A DNA stretch of 5,060 nucleotides. Origin: Burkholderiales bacterium. GTDB taxonomy: Bacteria; Pseudomonadota; Gammaproteobacteria; Burkholderiales; Usitatibacteraceae. This document shows positions 1-4,488 of this stretch, piece by piece. Position numbers and translations under genes: made by a program. The DNA lies in the NCBI GenBank assembly GCA_017880705.1, contig JADGRS010000266.1, forward strand, positions 1 to 5,060, written 5' to 3'. Numbering within the stretch: position 1 is the stretch's first letter; each line of letters starts with the position of its first letter. The notes under the pieces were generated by a model. It saw only the letters and a program-made list of their open reading frames with translations. It did no database searches and was not told where the DNA came from.

Positions 1-378
1 TCCGCCATCAAGATGTGCCGCAGCGTCATCGTGAAGGGCATGGAGGCGATCGTGATCGAGAGCTTCGTCACAGCGCGCAATTACGGCGTCGAGAAACAGG
101 TGCTCGCCTCCCTCGCCGAATCGTTCCCCGGGATCGACTGGGAGAAACAGGGCGGCTACTTCTTCCAGCGCGTGGTGCAGCACGGGCGGCGCCGCGCGGA
201 GGAGATGCAGGAAGCCGCGGTCACCGTGCGCGAGGCGGGGCTCGAGCCGCTCATGGCTTCCGCGATCGCGAAGCGGCAGTCGTGGGTCGCGGACCTGGCC
301 GAAGCGGGCAAGCTGTCGCGCGGCGGCGACGGCGTCACGGGCTGGCGCGCCCATGCGGACGCGATGATCGATCAATGA
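1..378 (+). CDS. NAD(P)-dependent oxidoreductase, DUF1932 C-terminal domain (5'-truncated)
   Basis: Only the last 125 residues are in the window; the frame is open from base 1, so the start lies upstream and the Met at base 13 is internal. The opening stretch, Ser-Ala-Ile-Lys-Met-Cys-Arg-Ser-Val followed by Lys-Gly-Met-Glu-Ala, is the typical beginning of the helical DUF1932 domain. That domain follows an N-terminal Rossmann fold in proteins of the 6-phosphogluconate/3-hydroxyisobutyrate dehydrogenase superfamily. The conserved Lys at residue 4 falls in the helix where relatives keep a catalytic Lys (family knowledge; the alignment was made by eye). The protein is probably a soluble cytoplasmic enzyme oxidising a hydroxy acid with NAD(P)+. 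The substrate cannot be read from this fragment. Its TGA lies inside the end of the convergent apbE-like gene (7-base overlap). Such enzymes often sit in catabolic loci, which would suit the TRAP transporter encoded further right on the same strand. Confidence 0.85.
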   Translation, partial: SAIKMCRSVIVKGMEAIVIESFVTARNYGVEKQVLASLAESFPGIDWEKQGGYFFQRVVQHGRRRAEEMQEAAVTVREAGLEPLMASAIAKRQSWVADLAEAGKLSRGGDGVTGWRAHADAMIDQ

Positions 379-1265
379 AACCTGTCGACCACCTCTCCAT
401 TCGCGCGCACGCACAAGTGCGATAGCCCGAGCGCCTCGAGCCACGCGAGGCCATCCTCCTCGCCCTTCAGCATCGCGATCGTGGAAGCGCTGCCGGCGAC
501 GAGGCAGCTCGACGCGTGCACGGTGACCGATTGGAACGAATGCACCGAGCGGCCGCTGCGCGGATCGAGGATGTGGCAATGGCGCACGCCATCGACTTCG
601 ATGAAGCGCTCGTAGTCGCCGCTCGTGGCGATGGCCCCGGATCTCACCGGGAGCGACGCGAGCAACGCATCCTCGCGGCGCGGATGGCGAATGCCCACGC
701 GCCACGGCGATCCGTCGGGCTGGGACCCGAGGATCGTGAGATCGCCCGCGAGATTCACGAGCGCGCTGGCAACGCCCATGGCGTTCAGCACGAGGGCCGC
801 GCGATCGACGGCGTACTCCTTGCCGAACCCGCCGAAGTCGAGCTCCATGCCGGGGTCCGGCAAGCGCACGGTCTCGCCCGTCAGCTCGACGCGCGTCCAT
901 CCGATGAGCGCAAGGAGCGGCGCGAGCTCGTCGTCCGTCGGCACCCGGTTCGCGTCGAAGCGCCACGCGCGCCGAAGCACTCCGGAGGTCGCATCGAATG
1001 CTCCGCCGCTCTGGCCGTGACAGGCCGCGGCGAAGGTGAGCAATCCACCGGTCTCGGCGTCGATCGCGACGGGCGCGCCGCCGGCCTGCGCGTTGATGCG
1101 CGACACGACGCTCGTGGCGCGATAGCGCGAGTACTTCGCCTCGATGCGCCGCACTTCGGCGATGGCGCCCGCCGCGGCAGCCTCGGCCCGCGACGCGTCC
1201 TCGCCGTGAATCTGCACCTCGTTCTCCGCGGCCATCGCGCGGAACGTGAATCGATGCAGCGTCAT
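372..1265 (-). CDS. apbE: FAD:protein FMN transferase (ApbE family), no signal peptide, altered metal site
   Basis: ApbE enzymes split FAD and attach FMN covalently to a Ser/Thr of target proteins. The 297-residue protein shows the family blocks in order: YSRYRATSVVSRIN (45-58), a GGAFDATSG block (87-95), ELDFGGFGKEYAVDRA (141-156), NLAGDL (171-176), ATSGDYERF (213-221) and HILDPRSG (231-238). Near the C-terminus, where most members have Ala-Asp-Ala-x-Ala-Thr with a metal-binding Asp and Thr, this protein reads AGSAST (257-262): Gly258 replaces the Asp, while Thr262 remains. The chain begins directly with the catalytic domain (MTLHRFTFRAMAAENEV) and has no signal peptide or lipobox. An N-terminal extension is excluded because the DUF3570 stop codon lies in the same frame two codons upstream of the ATG. 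A GAGG formed partly by that stop codon lies 4 bases before the ATG. This is the last gene of the operon. The family assignment is secure; activity and target are inferred. Confidence 0.93.
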   Translation of the reverse strand: MTLHRFTFRAMAAENEVQIHGEDASRAEAAAAGAIAEVRRIEAKYSRYRATSVVSRINAQAGGAPVAIDAETGGLLTFAAACHGQSGGAFDATSGVLRRAWRFDANRVPTDDELAPLLALIGWTRVELTGETVRLPDPGMELDFGGFGKEYAVDRAALVLNAMGVASALVNLAGDLTILGSQPDGSPWRVGIRHPRREDALLASLPVRSGAIATSGDYERFIEVDGVRHCHILDPRSGRSVHSFQSVTVHASSCLVAGSASTIAMLKGEEDGLAWLEALGLSHLCVRANGEVVDRFH

Positions 1266-1271
1266 GGCGCC

Positions 1272-2441
1272 TCAGAAGGCGCGGCGCACTCCGATGATTC
1301 CGTAGACCGCGCGCAGCGTCTCGAAGGCTTCGCTCCCCGAGCTCCCGAAGTGGAAGTTGCGCGCGTTCTGCATGTAGCCCACGGTGCCCTCGACCACAAC
1401 GCCGTCCGCGAGGCGAACGATCGCCCGAAGCGAGGGCGACAGCCCGCCGAAGGCGCCGAGGCGCTGGTCGCTCGACAGGATCGCCGGATGCGACACGGGA
1501 ACGACGGGAGAGTAGAAGTCGGCGGCATCCTGGGTGTAGTAGCGCAGCGCCGGCCTCACCGACCAGCGCTCGTTGACCTCATGCTGCCACGCCAGCTCGA
1601 TCGCGTGGGCGCGGATTCCCCAATCGTCGCGATAGAAGCGGTACTCGGCTTGCAGCGTGCCGTGCGCTTCGGGGTAATGCTTCCGGTAGCGGGTAAGCCA
1701 CGACCACGTGTCGCGATGATCCGGGCGCGTGTCGGACACGAGCAACGGCGGGCCGCTCGGGAAGAACGTGAAGGTGAGCTTGTACGGATCGTTGTACCAG
1801 CCCTTGCCTCTCGATGCGCTCAATGTGCTCTGGACGAGCGCCGTGGGCGAAAGGATCTGCGTGATGCCGACGAGGTACTCGTCGGTATCGCGGGGCTGGT
1901 TGAGATGCGGATCGTCCCGGGAAAGGACGTGGTCGTCGGACTTGCCGTAGCCCGCGGTGAGCGTGGTGTTGCGCTCGTTCAGGTCGAGGCGCCCTTCCAG
2001 GCCGAACGCCTTGGAGTGGTAGTCGTTTTCCTTCGAGAGCGCCCGCGACGCCGATAGCGCGAAGTCGCCGAAGCGGCGCGTCACCTTCACGTCGCCCGTC
2101 TTGCGGCGATCGGCAATGGAGGCGCCGGAAATTGAATTGACCGGCTTGCCGTTTGCGTTCGTCACGAGCTGGGGCGACGCGCCGCTGATGACGTCGATCG
2201 CCGCGCTTGCCTGGACTTCCCACGCTTCGAGGAACTGAGCGCGTCCCCAGAGGACGGGCTCGGTCACCTTCATCAGGCCGCGCTCCTTGTATCCGAGCAC
2301 GGTGATGCCGATCTCGCCCACGTCCGCCGCGCCGGCCTCGGCGGGAACCACGAAGATCGGCAGCGCGAGCGCCGCCTTCATCAGGGCGGCGAGCGCGCGG
2401 CTTTCCCGGGCGGGCCCGGCGGGATCCTCAGTTGCAGCCAC
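1272..2441 (-). CDS. DUF3570 family outer-membrane beta-barrel protein
   Basis: The protein has 389 residues. The N-terminus (about 1-39) has Arg residues, a hydrophobic stretch (ALAALMKAALALPIFVV) and an Ala-rich end, consistent with a Sec signal cleaved near AEAGA-AD. The rest alternates polar and apolar residues in short strands rich in Tyr, Trp, Arg and Asp, and ends in Arg-Ala-Phe; a terminal Phe is typical of outer-membrane barrels. Pairing with a DUF4266 gene supports DUF3570. Two similar segments, DVISGAS (83-89) and NSISGAS (102-108), lie early in the barrel; the first fits the motif flavinylated by ApbE enzymes. The start is GTG at 2441, with GGAGG five bases upstream. The ATG at 2381 (residue 21) has no Shine-Dalgarno sequence and would leave a very short signal n-region, so it is less likely. 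The gene overlaps the DUF4266 gene by 14 bases and ends 6 bases before apbE. The family has no established function that I know of. Confidence 0.87.
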   Translation of the reverse strand: MAATEDPAGPARESRALAALMKAALALPIFVVPAEAGAADVGEIGITVLGYKERGLMKVTEPVLWGRAQFLEAWEVQASAAIDVISGASPQLVTNANGKPVNSISGASIADRRKTGDVKVTRRFGDFALSASRALSKENDYHSKAFGLEGRLDLNERNTTLTAGYGKSDDHVLSRDDPHLNQPRDTDEYLVGITQILSPTALVQSTLSASRGKGWYNDPYKLTFTFFPSGPPLLVSDTRPDHRDTWSWLTRYRKHYPEAHGTLQAEYRFYRDDWGIRAHAIELAWQHEVNERWSVRPALRYYTQDAADFYSPVVPVSHPAILSSDQRLGAFGGLSPSLRAIVRLADGVVVEGTVGYMQNARNFHFGSSGSEAFETLRAVYGIIGVRRAF

Positions 2442-2640
2442 ATCCGCCTCCGCCGACCGCCGCGCCCCCGCTCGCCGCTTCCTTCGCGGCGAAGGTCTTC
2501 TCGATCGACTTCATCGTTCCGGGATCGGCGTCGAAGGCCATGTCCTCGCGCGCGAGGTAGCCGCGCTGGTACGGCGCCACGGCCGTGCATCCGCCGGCGC
2601 AGAGCACGGTCAGGGCCGCGGCAAGAATCACCAATCTCAT
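2428..2640 (-). CDS. DUF4266 small lipoprotein ending GGGGCGCN
   Basis: This 70-residue protein has an N-terminal hydrophobic segment (MRLVILAAALTVLCAGG) followed by Cys18. The lipobox is imperfect (Ala-Gly-Gly-Cys) but a lipoprotein is the best reading; Thr at +2 gives no inner-membrane retention signal, so the outer membrane is likely. The mature part of about 53 residues has the DUF4266 features YQRGYLAREDMAFD (24-37) and a Gly-rich tail with Cys67 and Cys69 before the final Asn. That tail is characteristic of the family and could bind metal or be a thiol-redox site (inference). The ATG start overlaps the TlpA-like stop as ATGA and has AAGGAG five bases upstream, so translation is probably coupled. 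Its last codons also hold the Shine-Dalgarno sequence and GTG start of the DUF3570 gene. DUF4266 and DUF3570 genes recur as neighbours (from memory), suggesting a shared function that is not known to me. Confidence 0.88.
   Translation of the reverse strand: MRLVILAAALTVLCAGGCTAVAPYQRGYLAREDMAFDADPGTMKSIEKTFAAKEAASGGAAVGGGGCGCN
2447..2451 (-). promoter_or_regulatory. Ribosome binding site of the DUF3570 gene inside the DUF4266 coding region
   Basis: On the minus strand GGAGG is followed by a five-base spacer and then GTG at 2441. The same bases encode the Gly run of the DUF4266 tail. It decides the start of the DUF3570 protein, because the internal ATG at 2381 has no comparable site. The overlap implies translational coupling of the two genes. 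Confidence 0.65.
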
Positions 2641-3131
2641 GAAGGCTCCTTCAGCAGCGCGTCGATCTCGCGCTCGAGCGCCGTGGCCGTCTCCTCGGTG
2701 AAGCCGCGATGCACCTTGCGCACCATGCCCTTGCGATCGACCAGATATCCGCTCGGCATCGCCTTCACATCGAAGGCGCGCGCCGCGGCGTCCTGGAGGT
2801 CGCTCACGAGAGGAAAGGCTACGGGAATCTTCGCGAGGAAACGCTTCGCCTCCGCCGTGGAAATGTCCTTGTTGACGCCCACCACCGCGAAGCCGCGGGC
2901 GTGATTGCGCTTGTAGAGGGCGTCGAGCGTGGGCATCGACAAGCGGCACGGCACGCACCACGAAGCCCAGAAGTCGACGTAGACGACGCTGCCGCGAAGG
3001 CTCGCGAAGGTGAGCGCCTGGCCAGGCGCCTCCAGCCTTGGAGCGACGAGGTCGGGTGCGGCGGCTCCAGCCTCGATGGCGAGCGCGCACGGCGAGAGCG
3101 CCAGTGCGAGCGCGCAGGCGACGGCCCGCAT
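2637..3131 (-). CDS. TlpA-like periplasmic thiol-disulfide oxidoreductase
   Basis: This 164-residue protein has a thioredoxin fold of the TlpA/ResA/CcmG type. A Sec signal peptide (1-18, ending Ala-Leu-Ala) is followed by the family's 'AAAPDLVAP' entry. The active site FWASWCVPCR has redox Cys59 and Cys62, and the cis-Pro loop is AMPSGYLVD with Pro126. It should act in the periplasm as a thiol reductant or oxidant. Candidate substrates encoded alongside it are the CxxCH haem site of the cytochrome upstream and the Cys-Gly-Cys tail of the DUF4266 protein downstream (inference). The frame is open as far as 3329, but the ATG at 3131 is chosen because it begins an exact signal peptide and overlaps the cytochrome stop by one base (TGATG). 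There is no good Shine-Dalgarno sequence, so re-initiation after the upstream gene is likely. The stop overlaps the DUF4266 start by four bases. Confidence 0.92.
   Translation of the reverse strand: MRAVACALALALSPCALAIEAGAAAPDLVAPRLEAPGQALTFASLRGSVVYVDFWASWCVPCRLSMPTLDALYKRNHARGFAVVGVNKDISTAEAKRFLAKIPVAFPLVSDLQDAAARAFDVKAMPSGYLVDRKGMVRKVHRGFTEETATALEREIDALLKEPS
2646..2651 (-). promoter_or_regulatory. Ribosome binding site of the DUF4266 gene
   Basis: AAGGAG on the minus strand sits five bases before the ATG at 2640 and doubles as the Lys-Glu codons of the TlpA-like C-terminus (KEPS). It fixes the start of this very short gene. Confidence 0.75.
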
Positions 3132-3799
3132 CAGTACGGTTGCCGCTGGATGGACTTCGTGACCTGCGCGCCGTTCACGCTGTAGGTGAACGACGCGTTG
3201 TTCGCGTCGGTGAAGGCGAGCGTCGCGCTCCCGACCTGGGTCACGTCTCCGAGCTTGAAGCTCGCCACGTTGGCCGGGCTGCCCGTCACGTGATAGATGG
3301 AGCCCGTGAAGATGTTGGGCGTGGTCCACGTGCCGCCGGGAATAACGTACCAGACGGGCCTGTTGGGCGCCTCGTACGTGTAGATCACGCCGAAAACGTT
3401 ATTCGACGGAGCGTGCTGGACGAGGTTCAGGCCCCATCCCGATTCGCTCGCGTTGTACCAGAGATCGCTGTAGTCGAACTGTGGGCTGGGCGCCGGGGGC
3501 GGACCCGAGCCGGCCCCCGCTTCGAGGCTCGCGATGTAGGCCGCGATGTCGGCGAGCTGCGCATCGGTGTACACCCCCCGCAGGAAGCTCATCGCCGGAA
3601 CCAGCCCGTTGATCGCGGCCTTGATGAGGGCCGGGTTGTTCGGGGCGAGCTCGGGGCCGCCCAGCGGCGGCGTGCCGTGGCAGGAGTTGCAGGTTGCCTG
3701 GTAGAGCGCCATCCCGTTGGGGACGCTCTGCGCAAGGGCTCCCCAGCTCGCGGCGGCGAGGAGAAGGGAAAGGATCGCTCGAAAAGCCATGGTCCGCAT
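3131..3799 (-). CDS. Mono-haem c-type cytochrome fused to a C-terminal 'ESGWG' beta module
   Basis: Numbering is from the ATG at 3799 (222 residues). A Sec signal (about 1-24, MRTMAFRAILSLLLAAASWGALAQ) leads into a class I cytochrome c domain. It has CNSCH at 37-41 for haem attachment, a GPELAPNNPALI segment, Met70 in PAMSFLRG as likely axial ligand, and the closing helix TDAQLADIAAYIASL. A Gly/Pro linker (about 95-106) joins it to a beta-rich domain with DLWYNASESGWGLNL (112-126), the VWYVIPGGTW segment (149-158) and an end in RQPY. I recognise this second module as one attached to many secreted betaproteobacterial proteins, but I know no function for it. The product should be a periplasmic or secreted electron carrier. 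It is the first gene of the operon. The ATG at 3790 (MAFRAIL) is an equally possible start; neither has a strong Shine-Dalgarno sequence. A GTG at 3856 is unlikely because it would put 22 residues before the signal. Confidence 0.88.
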   Translation of the reverse strand: MRTMAFRAILSLLLAAASWGALAQSVPNGMALYQATCNSCHGTPPLGGPELAPNNPALIKAAINGLVPAMSFLRGVYTDAQLADIAAYIASLEAGAGSGPPPAPSPQFDYSDLWYNASESGWGLNLVQHAPSNNVFGVIYTYEAPNRPVWYVIPGGTWTTPNIFTGSIYHVTGSPANVASFKLGDVTQVGSATLAFTDANNASFTYSVNGAQVTKSIQRQPY

Positions 3800-3815
3800 G
3801 TGAACGCTTGAACGC
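3800..3815. repeat. Tandem 8-base direct repeat next to the cytochrome gene start
   Basis: GTGAACGC is followed at once by TTGAACGC, a seven-of-eight match, directly upstream (in minus-strand reading) of the ATG at 3799. It lies where the leader or ribosome-binding region of the redox operon should be. A regulator site or chance are both possible. No convincing leftward promoter could be identified in 3800-3900. Confidence 0.3.
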
Positions 3816-3866
3816 GACGAGAGGATGACAGCCTGAGAACAAGGGCCACCCGGCACCTATTCCCCC

Positions 3867-3872
3867 TATAAT
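3867..3872 (+). promoter_or_regulatory. Candidate -10 box (TATAAT) for the TRAP operon
   Basis: A perfect TATAAT lies 28 bases before the GTG of dctQ in otherwise GC-rich DNA, predicting a transcript start near 3879 and a leader of about 22 bases. No good -35 hexamer is found 16-18 bases upstream: that position reads GGCCAC and is the left arm of an inverted repeat. If the promoter is real, it may need an activator. This is a sequence-only prediction. Confidence 0.45.
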
Positions 3873-3888
3873 CTGCGCGTCCTACACG

Positions 3889-3894
3889 AAGGGG
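3889..3894 (+). promoter_or_regulatory. Ribosome binding site of dctQ (supports GTG start)
   Basis: AAGGGG lies six bases before the GTG at 3901. This spacing supports GTG as the start, and no ATG in that frame gives the full first membrane helix. The site partly overlaps the right arm (3892-3899) of the intergenic inverted repeat. Confidence 0.6.
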
Positions 3895-3900
3895 TGGCCG

Positions 3901-4488
3901 GTGAATCTCCTGCTGCGAATTTCGGCACTCATCGACGCAGTCAACGAGCGCGTCGGGCGCTCCGTGTACTGGCTGGTGCTGGTCGCCGTGCTCGTAAGCG
4001 CGTGCAACGCGATCATCCGCAAGCTGTTCAACGTGAGCTCGAACGCGTGGCTCGAGCTGCAGTGGTATCTCTTCTCGGCGATATTCCTGCTTTGCGCGGG
4101 CTACACGCTGCTGCGCAACGGGCATGTGCGCATCGACGTGCTCGCGGGACGTCTCTCCCCCAAGGCGCAGGCCTGGATCGACATCCTCGGCACCCTCTTC
4201 TTCCTGCTGCCCATGACGCTCATTCTCACCTGGCTCTCGTGGCCTTACTTCCTCCACGCCTATCGCGACAACGAGATCTCGGGCAGCGCCGGCGGGCTCA
4301 TCTTCTGGCCCGCTCGCCTGCTTATGCCCGTGGGCTTCGGCCTGCTCGCGCTCCAGGGCTTCTCGGAGATGATCAAGCGGATCGCGTTCGTCACCGGCAA
4401 AGGGCCCGATCCCATTCCGCGCCATGACCACAACGCCGAGGCCGACCTCGTCGAGGAAATCCGCAAGATGGCGGAGAGCAAGCAATGA
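3901..4488 (+). CDS. dctQ: TRAP transporter small membrane subunit (DctQ family)
   Basis: This 195-residue protein is the small inner-membrane subunit of a tripartite ATP-independent periplasmic transporter, which imports organic acids using an ion gradient and a periplasmic binding protein. Four hydrophobic helices lie at about 20-39, 52-72, 95-115 and 136-155. The block NAWLELQWYLFSAIFLL (48-64) followed by GHVRIDVL (74-81), and the SAGGLIFWPARLLMPVGF segment (129-146), are typical of the subfamily annotated as mannitol/chloroaromatic compound transporters. That name does not establish the substrate. The C-terminal tail (about 165-195) is charged and cytoplasmic-looking. The start is GTG at 3901 with AAGGGG at 3889-3894, six bases upstream. 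The stop overlaps the dctM start as ATGA, so the two subunits are coupled. The gene for the binding protein is not in the window. Confidence 0.93.
   Translation: MNLLLRISALIDAVNERVGRSVYWLVLVAVLVSACNAIIRKLFNVSSNAWLELQWYLFSAIFLLCAGYTLLRNGHVRIDVLAGRLSPKAQAWIDILGTLFFLLPMTLILTWLSWPYFLHAYRDNEISGSAGGLIFWPARLLMPVGFGLLALQGFSEMIKRIAFVTGKGPDPIPRHDHNAEADLVEEIRKMAESKQ

Larger units (their letters stand above)
3844..3899. repeat. 8-base inverted repeat spanning the divergent promoter region
   Basis: GGCCACCC at 3844-3851 is the exact reverse complement of GGGTGGCC at 3892-3899, with 40 bases between the arms. The left arm falls where the -35 of the rightward promoter should be, and the right arm overlaps the dctQ ribosome binding site. 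It could be a paired operator. In GC-rich DNA an 8-base match over about 100 bases is not rare, so significance is uncertain. Confidence 0.35.

Noticed and set aside
516..2057. Long plus-strand open frame of 513 codons opposite the ApbE and DUF3570 genes
   Set aside because: It is rich in Arg, Ala, Gly and His with no recognisable motif, as expected for the antisense of GC-rich coding DNA; the minus-strand frames carry clear family motifs.
3132..3329. Upstream extension of the TlpA-like protein
   Set aside because: The extra 66 residues are Arg/His-rich shadow sequence of the cytochrome gene, and the ATG at 3131 begins an exact signal peptide.
3852..3866. Possible sigma-54 promoter (GGCAC element)
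   Set aside because: The GC doublet required about ten bases after the GG is missing (CC is present), and no TTGC-like element follows.
3844..3899. Inverted repeat as an intrinsic terminator or RNA hairpin of the TRAP transcript
   Set aside because: The loop would be 40 bases, there is no T run after the right arm, and the left arm lies upstream of the predicted transcript start.
3589..4485. Minus-strand open frame of 298 codons opposite dctQ and running into the cytochrome region
   Set aside because: It is a shadow of GC-biased codons; the opposite strand encodes a well-matched DctQ, and this frame crosses the divergent promoter region.
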